Assembly: GCA_029259815.1 (NCBI GenBank)
Contig: JAJDEJ010000036.1
Location: forward strand, 1-48,898
DNA: 48,898 nt
Reading direction: 5' to 3'
Source: Planctomycetaceae bacterium
GTDB taxonomy: Bacteria; Planctomycetota; Planctomycetia; Planctomycetales; Planctomycetaceae
Shown: positions 1 to 7,982 of the stretch, piece by piece
Layout of the letters: the number at the start of each line of letters is the position of its first letter
Numbering within the stretch: position 1 is the stretch's first letter
The notes under the pieces: generated by a model
The model's input: the letters and a program-made list of their open reading frames with translations, nothing else
What the model was told of the DNA's origin: nothing
The model's database searches: none
Translations under genes and position numbers: made by a program

Positions 1-254
1 GATCGATGCCCCAGACATCTTTCGTAGGAGCCACCCGCCCCACTCATCGCCCCCTGGCACAGCAACTCACCGAAGATCCTGCATCAGAAGCGGGTGGGCG
101 AGCAACCTTTTTGCCGGCCCGTCGACTTTCGACAATACCTCGTTTGATGAACATTGCAGCACCAAGCTGGTAAGATCCGATTGTGAATGACGAATAAGCC
201 TTACACGAGTCACGACTGGTTAACCGAAATCTCTCTATCCTGAGGTCATTGAAG

Positions 255-857
255 ATGTCCATTGTCCTGCGTGCCGCTGTGTTCTCTGTTGCATTGCTGA
301 CCATGCCGCTGATTTCGATGGGGCAGGATGAGGTCGCCGATCCGCCAACTGCAGACGGGCTGAGCGTCGAAACGGCGCGTGAGACAGCCGAGGAGTTGGC
401 TGCTGACACGAAAGAGACGGTGGAAGACTTGGCCAACCAGGTTGATCAGAATCCACAGGCCCATGAGGTGTCAGCGGGACTTTTGCAGCCGATCTACTCG
501 CTGGCAGAGGCGATGTCGTTTCCGTCGTTTCACTGGATCGCCTTCACCTTCATGATGATTGGTGTGGTGAGTTACGGACTCCAGCTGGTGCTGGGCAAGC
601 TCGTGTTGCTCAGCAAGATGAGCTTCAGTCTCAAGGAGATCCTGTCCGACTCGGTCGGCTTGATCATCAGTCTGATCGGCTTGGTCCTGACGACTCAGGC
701 AGCCGCAGAGAATTCAACCTTTACCGACAGACCGGCCTCCGTGCTTTCTGCTGCGGGAATCGGCCTGCTGGTGGGGTTCGTGTTCTACTTGTGGGGACAA
801 TCGCAAGAGGTCGACGCAGCCGTCGGTCGGAAGGTGCAGGCGAAGGCGTCTCCCTAA
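255..857 (+). CDS. Small multi-pass membrane protein with signal peptide, function unknown
   Basis: About 200 residues, not recognised as a named family. The start is placed at ATG 255, nine bases after a TGAGG-like ribosome site; an in-frame TTG at 249 is the alternative. The N-terminus is a signal peptide ending near MGQ. An acidic, Glu/Thr/Ala-rich stretch follows (about residues 25-70) and should lie outside the membrane. Three hydrophobic segments come next, around FHWIAFTFMMIGVVSYGL, VGLIISLIGLVL and IGLLVGFVFYLW. The C-terminus is short and basic, consistent with a cytoplasmic end. The gene is convergent with the dienelactone hydrolase, with only about ten bases between the stops. No catalytic motif is visible. 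Confidence is high that it is a real gene and low for any function. Confidence 0.75.
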   Translation: MSIVLRAAVFSVALLTMPLISMGQDEVADPPTADGLSVETARETAEELAADTKETVEDLANQVDQNPQAHEVSAGLLQPIYSLAEAMSFPSFHWIAFTFMMIGVVSYGLQLVLGKLVLLSKMSFSLKEILSDSVGLIISLIGLVLTTQAAAENSTFTDRPASVLSAAGIGLLVGFVFYLWGQSQEVDAAVGRKVQAKASP

Positions 858-866
858 CACCATTGC

Positions 867-1580
867 TCACTCGAAAACTTCGGCGAGGAAGTTTGTCATG
901 GCTGTCCACGAACGTTTGTCAGCCGACGGACTGTAGACCGTGCCCATGTCCGGGTCGTTGGCTACCTTGTTAGTAAAAGCGTGCACCGTCCCGCCGTAGG
1001 CATGGAGTTGCCAGTCGGCACCGGCCTTGGTGAGCTCACTGGTGAGGTCCCGTACGCTTTGAGGATCTGCCATCGGATCATCCCAGCCATGCAAGGCGAG
1101 GACTTTGGCAGTGATCGAGGTCCCTTTCAAAGCGGGGTCCGGCGTGAACAGCCCATGAAAAGAGACGACTCCTCTGACATCGGAACCCATCCGTGCAATG
1201 TCGAGCACGCACAGTCCGCCAAAGCAGTAACCAAGAGCAGCAACGCGTGAAGAGTCCACGTTGTCCAATCCACGGACCGTCTCGATCGCGAGCTTCAATC
1301 GCCCCTGCAATTCGGCTCGATCTTCGAGGAGGGGCATCATGAGCTTCGTGTTCTCTTCGACTGAGTTCCCGCGGTTTCCCTTGCCGTAGACGTCGATCAC
1401 GAAGCCGACATAACCCAACTCGGCCAGTCGATCCGCTGCTGCACGTTCATGCTCACCTGGTCCGGCCCAGGCGTGGGCAACCATGACCACCGGGGCATTC
1501 GAGGCGACCGGTCGACTGACGTAGCCTTCATAGGTCACGCCGTTCTGGGAATAGTCAAATAATGAGCCGTTGCTTGCCAT
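867..1580 (-). CDS. Dienelactone hydrolase family protein
   Basis: A 237-residue alpha/beta hydrolase of the dienelactone hydrolase family, whose members hydrolyse dienelactones or related esters in the cytoplasm. The nucleophile elbow reads GYCFGG, with cysteine (residue 119) where most alpha/beta hydrolases have serine, which is the family signature. The acid is in HGWDDPMAD and the histidine in GTVHAFTN near the C-terminus, completing a Cys-Asp-His triad. The N-terminal segment around VVMVAHAWAGPGEHE supplies the oxyanion region. The frame is open upstream to 1739, but ATG 1580 has a good AGGAG site seven bases ahead and gives the usual family length, so the longer version is rejected. The true substrate cannot be read from sequence; no aromatic-degradation genes lie nearby. 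Confidence 0.9.
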   Translation of the reverse strand: MASNGSLFDYSQNGVTYEGYVSRPVASNAPVVMVAHAWAGPGEHERAAADRLAELGYVGFVIDVYGKGNRGNSVEENTKLMMPLLEDRAELQGRLKLAIETVRGLDNVDSSRVAALGYCFGGLCVLDIARMGSDVRGVVSFHGLFTPDPALKGTSITAKVLALHGWDDPMADPQSVRDLTSELTKAGADWQLHAYGGTVHAFTNKVANDPDMGTVYSPSADKRSWTAMTNFLAEVFE

Positions 1581-1845
1581 TCCTGCTCCTTGTCTTCGCT
1601 TGAGCCTTGGACTTTCGACACAAATCGATTTGAGTGCGTCCACCGATTCGAAAACCTGACTGATCTCACCCGTGTTGGGATTGGGAGGATTATAGCCAGT
1701 CAACTCAGCTCCTGTCCTGCGAATGGGAATCGTCGTCACATTCGGTACGATCGGCTTGCGAATCGACCATCGTCGTCAGTTCCTTCGGAAATCCCAGCAA
1801 GCCTGACCTAGATTTGGAATCTCAGGAGCCATTGAAGTTCGCACT

Positions 1846-1960
1846 CTAGACCATTTTCATGGTGTCTGTGCAGGAGCTTGTTCGAGGAATGACCTCTGCC
1901 TGCTGAGAGGCCCTCCTGCAGGACACCTGAAGAACAACTTTCGAATTGTTCGAGTGAACG
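1846..1960 (+). repeat. Left arm of 115-bp inverted repeat around the PilZ gene
   Basis: This arm matches the reverse complement of 2604-2718 over 115 bases with one mismatch (ATGGTGTCT here, ATGGTTTCT in the other arm). Identity stops abruptly at both ends. The arm is itself structured: GGTGTC (1861) and GCAGGAG (1870) can pair with CTCCTGC (1913) and GACACC (1922), with an inner CCTCT/AGAGG stem. Its inner end lies ten bases before the PilZ start codon, so it also forms the leader of that gene. I saw no target-site duplication outside the arms. Confidence 0.95.
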
Positions 1961-1970
1961 AGATCCCCCT

Positions 1971-2441
1971 ATGAATTGCTCTTCCGAACTGTCTGGTGTG
2001 AATGACGCCGTGATGCAATTGGACCGACGTCAGCACGCGCGTGTCGATATTCCTGCTGCGGCTGTCGTTGTGGGGCAGCCTGGCGAGAATCCACAAGTTC
2101 TCACATCTCGAATTCTGAATCTCTCGCAATCCGGTGCGAATATCGCCTCCGAATCACGGATCAGCGAAGATCGTCTCTGGCTCGCTTTCACAGCAGACGA
2201 GCGACTCATCTTCGAGGCGGAGGTCATCTGGTTCGACGATACGACCAGCGAAGACGATGAGTTCAATTACGGGCTCCGCTTCGTGCGATTGTTACAAGAG
2301 CAGGAGTTCGTCGAGATCATCAAAGAACTCAAAACTCAGGCCCAAGCAACCAACAAACTCAACCCGACTCTGCGTCAACGGGAGGAGTCGCTCTACTCCC
2401 TCTTCCGTGGCCATTCTCCTCGGGGAGCACGAGCGGTTTAG
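1971..2441 (+). CDS. PilZ domain protein (c-di-GMP receptor candidate)
   Basis: A 156-residue single-domain protein. The first c-di-GMP binding motif RxxxR is RQHAR (residues 20-24) and the second, (D/N)xSxxG, is NLSQSG (residues 50-55). The rest has the alternating hydrophobic pattern of the PilZ barrel, including RLWLAFTADERLIFEAEVIWF and a closing YGLRFVRL. A helix (VEIIKELK) and a basic tail follow. PilZ proteins bind c-di-GMP and pass the signal to a partner; no partner is encoded next to it. There is no signal peptide or membrane segment, so it should be cytoplasmic. ATG 1971 was chosen, but ATG 2013 just before the RRQHAR motif is possible. The whole gene sits between the arms of a 115-bp inverted repeat. 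A diguanylate cyclase occurs at the other end of the window. Confidence 0.88.
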   Translation: MNCSSELSGVNDAVMQLDRRQHARVDIPAAAVVVGQPGENPQVLTSRILNLSQSGANIASESRISEDRLWLAFTADERLIFEAEVIWFDDTTSEDDEFNYGLRFVRLLQEQEFVEIIKELKTQAQATNKLNPTLRQREESLYSLFRGHSPRGARAV

Positions 2442-2603
2442 CGCCAGGGAAACCGGCATTCGGCAGGTCCCGTTGACAATCACACGTCGATGGGTATGCC
2501 CTTGGACGATGCCTCACGCGTTGTCCTCATGAGACCAGTCCCACCAACCGCTTCGGGCTGGTGCCAGACCATGAACGGCTGAGTTGCCATCTGCGCACAC
2601 TGG

Positions 2604-2718
2604 CGTTCACTCGAACAATTCGAAAGTTGTTCTTCAGGTGTCCTGCAGGAGGGCCTCTCAGCAGGCAGAGGTCATTCCTCGAACAAGCTCCTGCACAGAA
2701 ACCATGAAAATGGTCTAG
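2604..2718 (-). repeat. Right arm of 115-bp inverted repeat around the PilZ gene
   Basis: Reverse complement of 1846-1960 with 114 of 115 positions identical by eye. The spacer between the arms is 643 bases and holds only the PilZ gene plus about 160 bases of trailing non-coding sequence. The outer end CTAG is shared by both arms. The next gene, a secreted esterase, starts 87 bases beyond this arm, so its promoter region adjoins or overlaps the element. Confidence 0.95.
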
Positions 2719-2804
2719 CCTCCGCGACACTCCCACGCATACGATGCTTGGGAGTTCAAATCGATTGACTCCCGCCATCGGTGTCTCCTGCCGGAGTGTT
2801 CCCC

Positions 2805-3695
2805 ATGCCATCGTCTCACTTTTTTCTCGTACTCGTCCTGTTAGTGACCAGCCCGAGTCTTTGCTCAACTGAATGTTTCGCTGAAGGGAACTATGACATC
2901 ACCCGCGATGTTGTTTACGGACACAAGGCGGGCATGGCACTGACGTTCGACGTCATCACACCGACTGAGAACGAGAAGGATGTCGGAATTCTCTTCATGG
3001 TGAGTGGCGGATGGGTCTCGTTCTGGTTTCCGCCGGAGGACGTCGTCGAGATGGAGGCACGACCGTTTAATGACCTCGCGGCTTTAGCGGAAGAGGGATA
3101 CACGCTGTTCCTTGTGCGTCATGGCAGCAGTCCTTACTTCAAAGTCCCGGACGCGGTTTCCGATGTGAGGCGGGCTGTGAGATACATCCGCCTTCACGCC
3201 GAGGACTTCGATGTCGACCCCGATCGCCTCGGAGTGTGTGGTGGCAGTGCGGGCGGACACTTATCACTGATGCTCGGCACAACCGGAGACGATGGAAATC
3301 CGGATGCAGATGATCCCATCGAACGCCAAAGCGACCGCGTCGCAGCCGTGGTTTCGCTCTACCCGCCCACGAAAATCGACGAGTATTTTGAATTGGTCGA
3401 TCGCTTCCCGGCACTCGACTTCAAACGGGAACTGGCGGAGTCCGTGTCACCCTTGATGCATGTCTCGTCCGATGATGCCCCCACCCTGTTAATCCACGGC
3501 GACAAGGACGAACTGGTTCCGGTGAACAACAGTGAACGAATTCATACGGCTTTCGAAGACCAGAAGGTCGAATCGGAATTGGTGGTGATCCAAGGAGCCG
3601 GGCATGGTTTTGCGGGCGACGACAAGGCGAGAGCCACATCCGAGATGGTCGACTGGTTCAATGAGCATCTGTTAAAGCCGGTGTCGTCCGAGTGA
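2805..3695 (+). CDS. Secreted alpha/beta hydrolase (esterase-like)
   Basis: A 296-residue exported protein. The first 27 residues form a signal peptide (hydrophobic core FFLVLVLLVTSPSLC, possibly lipoprotein-like because of the cysteines). The hydrolase domain has the lipase/esterase elbow GGSAGGH, where Ser is the likely nucleophile; HGDKDELVP, where Asp is the likely acid; and GAGHGF near the C-terminus supplying His. This pattern fits the BD-FAE and xylanase/feruloyl-esterase-like families, which often deacylate plant or algal polysaccharides. The specific substrate is not visible. ATG 2805 has GGAG eight bases ahead and begins directly with the signal peptide, so it is preferred over GTG 2781. 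No polysaccharide-degradation genes flank it. Confidence 0.85.
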   Translation: MPSSHFFLVLVLLVTSPSLCSTECFAEGNYDITRDVVYGHKAGMALTFDVITPTENEKDVGILFMVSGGWVSFWFPPEDVVEMEARPFNDLAALAEEGYTLFLVRHGSSPYFKVPDAVSDVRRAVRYIRLHAEDFDVDPDRLGVCGGSAGGHLSLMLGTTGDDGNPDADDPIERQSDRVAAVVSLYPPTKIDEYFELVDRFPALDFKRELAESVSPLMHVSSDDAPTLLIHGDKDELVPVNNSERIHTAFEDQKVESELVVIQGAGHGFAGDDKARATSEMVDWFNEHLLKPVSSE

Positions 3696-3880
3696 CCAGC
3701 CATTCCCAGGCGAGAGGCTATTCGGCGAACAAGCTCTGATACGGATTGTTGGGCCGGATGTCGCCTACGATACTGGGGGCATTTGATATACGGCGGTACG
3801 CTGACTAGCCGCGCGGTCCACCGAAATCATCCCAACATTCAATGGATGCACCCTGTCAACCTCAGACAAGTGACCGCGTC

Positions 3881-3909
3881 TTGCCGAGCCTTTTGAGTTG
3901 CCCTAGAAT
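3881..3909 (+). promoter_or_regulatory. Sigma-70-like promoter for ctpA-tsaD
   Basis: TTGCCG (3881-3886) and TAGAAT (3904-3909) are separated by exactly 17 bases, a good -35/-10 pair about 100 bases before the chosen ctpA start. The rest of the 311-base gap between 3696 and 4006 shows no gene or other recognisable element. Found by eye only. Confidence 0.45.
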
Positions 3910-4006
3910 CCAAGTGTGAGACTTTTCTCTACAACGGATGTCGCCACCATGGCACTTTGAGGCCGACCGTCCGTCAAGCGTGACTCGATCCAACGGGAGA
4001 TTCCGG

Positions 4007-5458
4007 ATGCCATACTCTGCTCAACGTGCGGCTTGGGGAATGACATTCATCATGCTGCTGACCGCGTGTATCGCTCAGATCAGCCGTGCGGATGAGCCAG
4101 AGACAGTTCCAGAGACATCCGATGCAGCGGAGGTCTCCGAAGATGACTACGCCTTGATGCAGATCTTTGTGGACACGTTCCAGGAGGTTGACCGCAACTA
4201 TGTGAAGGACATCGATCGTCGCAAGCTGATCGAAGCGGCTGTCCGTGGAATGCTTTCCGAACTGGACCCGTACTCCAATTACATCGGGCCAGATGACCTC
4301 AATCGGTTCAATGAAGATGTCGAGCAGGAATTTGGCGGGATCGGGATTCAGGTCCAATATGACACAGATGCAGACAACCTTGTTGTGGTGACCCCCTTGC
4401 CCGGCAGTCCTGCTCACGCTGCCGGCGTCCTCGCTGGTGACAAGATTGTCGAAATTGAGACTAAGCCTGTGAACGAATTTCCCACCAATCAGGAGTTGCA
4501 GACAGCCGTCAAACTCCTCAAAGGCAAGCCGGGTGAGGAAGTCACGATTGGTGTCATGCATCCTGGCGCCACGGAGATTGAGCAAATCACAATCACGCGT
4601 GAGATCATCCAGCTTCAAACCGTGCTCGGCGATCATCACAACAGCGAAGGGGACTGGGAGTACCTCATCGAGGAGGAGGAGAAGATTGGATACATTCGCA
4701 TCTCACACTTTTCACGTCGCACGGCGGACGAACTTCGCGATGCGCTCAAGAAGGTCAAAGAGCAAGATGTTCGAGGCCTCATCCTCGATCTCCGCTTCAA
4801 TCCCGGCGGTCTGTTGACAGCTGCGGTGGAAGTCAGTGACCTGTTCGTCGAAAAGGGCAAGATCGTCAGCACCGAAGGACGGAACAGTCCGGGGCGAACA
4901 TGGTCTGCCAAACGCTTTGGGACCTACAGCGGATTCCCGATGGCCGTGCTTGTCAATCGGTACAGTGCCTCAGCCAGTGAGATCGTCAGCGCAGCCCTGC
5001 AGGATCATAAGCGGGCAGTAGTTGTTGGCGAGCGAACGTGGGGCAAAGGCAGCGTACAGAATGTCATCGAATTGGAAGCCGGAGAGAGCGCCCTGAAACT
5101 CACCACCGCGAGTTACCACCGCCCCAGCGGCGAAAACATCCATCGCTTCCCCGACTCCAAAGAGGAGGATGTGTGGGGAGTCCTGCCGGACGACGGTTAT
5201 GAAATCAAGTTCTCAAACGATCAGATGCGTGAGTTGATGCAGAGTCAACGTCAGCAAGAGTTCATCAGCGATGAACCGGCAGAAACAGAATTCGAGGACA
5301 CACAGCTGACGAAGGCTCTAGAGTACATCGAGTCCAAACTGAAGCCAGTTGATGCGAAAGCCGCCGAAGGGGATCCCCAACCCCAGGCGACTCCTGATAA
5401 GGATGCCGCCGCCCGCGCGGTGCCTCGCGTCCCTCTCACACCGATCGTCGCGACCTAG
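4007..5458 (+). CDS. ctpA: S41 carboxy-terminal processing protease (CtpA/Prc type)
   Basis: A 483-residue exported protease that trims the C-termini of periplasmic proteins. A signal peptide ([18 protein letters not shown]) is followed by a helical segment, a PDZ domain (around FGGIGIQV to GDKIVEIE) that binds substrate C-termini, and the S41 catalytic core. The Ser/Lys dyad is visible: Ser322 in SASASE, Asp333 in QDHKR and Lys347 in WGKGS, with the same 11 and 25 residue spacings as E. coli Tsp. The C-terminal 60 residues are acidic and then Pro/Ala-rich, probably disordered. ATG 4007 has GGAG seven bases ahead and begins at the signal peptide; ATG 3938 would put 23 polar residues before it. 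The stop codon overlaps the tsaD GTG start by one base, so the two are very likely co-translated. Confidence 0.95.
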   Translation: MPYSAQRAAWGMTFIMLLTACIAQISRADEPETVPETSDAAEVSEDDYALMQIFVDTFQEVDRNYVKDIDRRKLIEAAVRGMLSELDPYSNYIGPDDLNRFNEDVEQEFGGIGIQVQYDTDADNLVVVTPLPGSPAHAAGVLAGDKIVEIETKPVNEFPTNQELQTAVKLLKGKPGEEVTIGVMHPGATEIEQITITREIIQLQTVLGDHHNSEGDWEYLIEEEEKIGYIRISHFSRRTADELRDALKKVKEQDVRGLILDLRFNPGGLLTAAVEVSDLFVEKGKIVSTEGRNSPGRTWSAKRFGTYSGFPMAVLVNRYSASASEIVSAALQDHKRAVVVGERTWGKGSVQNVIELEAGESALKLTTASYHRPSGENIHRFPDSKEEDVWGVLPDDGYEIKFSNDQMRELMQSQRQQEFISDEPAETEFEDTQLTKALEYIESKLKPVDAKAAEGDPQPQATPDKDAAARAVPRVPLTPIVAT

Positions 5459-6483
5459 TGCGTCTCTTACTGGCGATCGAATCCTCCTGCGACGAGACTG
5501 CTGCGGCCGTGGTATCGCAGGAGCGTTTGGTGCTGTCGAACATCGTGGCGTCCCAGTCTGAGTTGCATGAACGGTTTGGGGGAGTCGTTCCTGAGATCGC
5601 CTCGCGTGCACACGTTGAGAGTATCCTGCCGGTCATTGATCGAGCCCTCTCGGAAGCTGGTGCCAAGTTCACCGATCTCGCCGGCATCGCCGTCGTGACC
5701 GAACCGGGACTTGTCGGTTCCTTGCTTGTTGGACTCACCGCCGCGAAGACTCTGGCGATGGTGCTGGAGCTCCCGTTGGTGGCGGTCAATCACATGGAGG
5801 CTCATCTTTATGCCTGTCGCCTCGCAGCAGGACGTGACGTGTTCCCGGCTGTGGGATTCGTTGTCAGCGGCGGACATTCGAATCTGTACGACTGCAAGTC
5901 AGCTGTCGACTATGAATTGTTGGGCACGACGATCGATGACGCAGCCGGTGAAGCATTCGACAAGGTGGCAGCCATTCTGGGACTGAGCTACCCCGGCGGA
6001 CCTTCAATTGCGAAAGCGGCGAGAGACGGTGATCCAACGGCCTATACCTTCCCGCGTACGTTCCTGCGTGACGAGCAACTCCGATTCAGTTTCAGTGGCC
6101 TGAAGACAGCTGTGCTTTACGAAGTTCGAGGCACCCCTGGTTCCTTTCGTGAGGTCCCGCCTTTGACGACACAACGTGTTGCTGACATTGCTGCCAGTTT
6201 TCAAGCCGCTGCCATCGAAGTGCTGGTTGGCAAGTGTCGCCAAGCCGTCGACTTACTTGGGCACGATCGTTTGTGTGTCGGGGGCGGTGTCGCTGCCAAT
6301 GAGTTATTGCGAGCGGAACTTCAACGCATGGCGGAGAAAACAGGGGTCGAACTGTTGATCGCTCCCCCTGAGTATTGCACGGACAACGCGGCCATGGCGG
6401 GACTCGGATGGGAACTCCTCGAACGAGGCCTCACGTCTCCGCTTGACCTCGACGTGACACCCGGTCTCGTGCGTATGAGATAG
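5458..6483 (+). CDS. tsaD: tRNA N6-adenosine threonylcarbamoyltransferase TsaD
   Basis: 341 residues, the normal length. With TsaB and TsaE, TsaD transfers the threonylcarbamoyl group from TC-AMP to A37 of tRNAs that read ANN codons, in the cytoplasm. The ASKHA-fold start reads [16 protein letters not shown], and the metal-binding HMEAH motif gives His112 and His116. [26 protein letters not shown] and [11 protein letters not shown] are all in their family positions. Translation begins at GTG 5458, sharing one base with the TAG of ctpA. TsaE is encoded 20 kb away at 26057; TsaB and TsaC are not in the window. The gene ends four bases before a convergent minus-strand gene, with no visible terminator between them. 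Confidence 0.97.
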   Translation: MRLLLAIESSCDETAAAVVSQERLVLSNIVASQSELHERFGGVVPEIASRAHVESILPVIDRALSEAGAKFTDLAGIAVVTEPGLVGSLLVGLTAAKTLAMVLELPLVAVNHMEAHLYACRLAAGRDVFPAVGFVVSGGHSNLYDCKSAVDYELLGTTIDDAAGEAFDKVAAILGLSYPGGPSIAKAARDGDPTAYTFPRTFLRDEQLRFSFSGLKTAVLYEVRGTPGSFREVPPLTTQRVADIAASFQAAAIEVLVGKCRQAVDLLGHDRLCVGGGVAANELLRAELQRMAEKTGVELLIAPPEYCTDNAAMAGLGWELLERGLTSPLDLDVTPGLVRMR

Positions 6484-6486
6484 TGG

Positions 6487-7860
6487 CTATTGGCCCTGTT
6501 GTCCTCCGCCCACATTGCCGACGCCCGTCTCCACACCCGCTGAGCCGTTGAGAAAACTGAAGGTGAAGACATCGGTCAGCGTTGTGAACCTCGGATTCAC
6601 CGCGACACGAACGTATCGGCGGTCGGCCGACACAACCGGGTTCACCTGCAGGAATGTCCCTTCATTGACGGTGGAAATGACCGACTGAAACCCGACTGCT
6701 CCTGATGACTGGGCTGCGTGTTTCACTCCGGCAATGGCTGCCGAATCGCGTCGGGACTCGTTGAATCGATCCCGTACGGACTCGTCGTGACCGGCGAGCT
6801 CGATGCCACCTCTTTGAGGAGACCGTCGTTGTGGCTGGGCAGCACTGATCGGGTCAATCTGACTGGTGGCGACCGTTCGGGGACGCGTTCGCCGTCCGCC
6901 TTCGAGCGTGATCGGAACCACTGCGGCCTCCGCACCGATCTTCACAGTCTGTCTTGTTGTTTTCTCTTGGGGCGTGCCGACATGCTCGGTGACGGTCAAT
7001 TGAGCACGACGACCAACCACGTCGCCCCAAGCGTGCTTGATGCGCAGACGATAGGTTCCGGAAACCCCCTGAGGGCAAACGTACTCTTCCCGGCAATTCT
7101 TGGCAGAGGGGCCAAACCCATCGTGCAAGTGGATGCCCCCCCCGGGGGAGTCGGGAGAGTCGAAAGAGCAAACCGTCCCACCAGGCTCTTCGACGATCAG
7201 GTCCAGGTCTGCCGGTCCATTCCAAGTCAGCGTCACCATCAGATCGCGACGCTTGGCCTGTTCGATGGCTTTTTGCAACGCCGCGAGAGCCGGTGCATCC
7301 TGTGCCTTACGAAGCCGTCGTGACTCCTCGACGATGGCATCTTCTGCCTCCTGATGCAGTTGCTCGTAGTTCTTCGTCCACCCATATTCCAGAATGCCGG
7401 TCGTCGCCCAACGAATGTTGTCGTCCCCTGGGTGTTTGCGGGCGAGCTTGAGCCCGAGGATGTACGGTTCGGCTCGTTCGGGGAATTGACGAGAGGCCTG
7501 TCGATAGAGTCGCAACGCCATCTCCTCTCGGTCGAATCGCAAGAGGTATGCTGCGGAGTACATCATGGATTCGAAATTGGCGTTTCCGAAGTCCGTCAAC
7601 GAGAGGAGAACTCGCTGCACGTCCTCCTCGGGACGACCAGCAATCTCCATCGAGAGGGCCAGCACCTCGTACATCCAAGGCTGTGATTGTCCGTTCAGCA
7701 GGGCCGACTGGATGGCGTGGATGACATGCTCGTGCTCACCCTGATTGTGTAGACGGAGGATGACTCGCCGCAGCGCTGCGTCAGGGGGGCGGTGCTTGCT
7801 GAAGTAGCTGGCCCAGATACGATCTGCCGGACCGCTGTCGATCTCCGGGAAAGGAGTCAC
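6487..7860 (-). CDS. TPR/DUF2135-like protein, probably the C-terminal half of the upstream vWA protein
   Basis: 457 residues counted from GTG 7860, a start with no Shine-Dalgarno site. Residues about 25-200 are helical and repeat-like (AALRRVILRLHNQGEHEHV, PWMYEVLALSMEIAGRPEE). Residues about 205-310 form a beta-rich DUF2135-like domain with ADLDLIVEEPGG, HLHDGFGPSA and GTYRLRIKHAWGD. The C-terminal part (VGFQSVISTVNEG, SADRRYVRVAVNP) resembles the last strand module of planctomycete secretin-like proteins. There is no signal peptide. The frame is open upstream as far as 8031 and contains no ATG, GTG or TTG between there and 7860. It lies exactly -1 relative to the vWA gene, which has an A9 run at the overlap. 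A fusion product of roughly 1370 residues is therefore plausible; independent initiation at 7860 is the alternative. Confidence 0.75.
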   Translation of the reverse strand: MTPFPEIDSGPADRIWASYFSKHRPPDAALRRVILRLHNQGEHEHVIHAIQSALLNGQSQPWMYEVLALSMEIAGRPEEDVQRVLLSLTDFGNANFESMMYSAAYLLRFDREEMALRLYRQASRQFPERAEPYILGLKLARKHPGDDNIRWATTGILEYGWTKNYEQLHQEAEDAIVEESRRLRKAQDAPALAALQKAIEQAKRRDLMVTLTWNGPADLDLIVEEPGGTVCSFDSPDSPGGGIHLHDGFGPSAKNCREEYVCPQGVSGTYRLRIKHAWGDVVGRRAQLTVTEHVGTPQEKTTRQTVKIGAEAAVVPITLEGGRRTRPRTVATSQIDPISAAQPQRRSPQRGGIELAGHDESVRDRFNESRRDSAAIAGVKHAAQSSGAVGFQSVISTVNEGTFLQVNPVVSADRRYVRVAVNPRFTTLTDVFTFSFLNGSAGVETGVGNVGGGQQGQ

Positions 7861-7982
7861 TTCGGAAGCCGGATCAGACTTATCACCAACAGAAAACGCA
7901 GACTCCTGCCGTGGGGCAGAAGCCTGCGCGAGTATGTCGATGGCCGTGACGGGGGCTGCCCCAGACGGGCTATCCCCCCCAG

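Noticed and set aside
1..254. Open frames entering from the left edge (for example one beginning ATG at about 4)
   Set aside because: They stop within 190 bases, have no motif or clear codon pattern, and different frames are equally open; the end of an outside gene is possible but cannot be supported.
1836..2728. Target-site duplication around the PilZ inverted-repeat unit
   Set aside because: Bases outside the two arms (ending GCACT on the left, beginning CCTCC on the right) do not repeat, so a simple transposition signature is absent.
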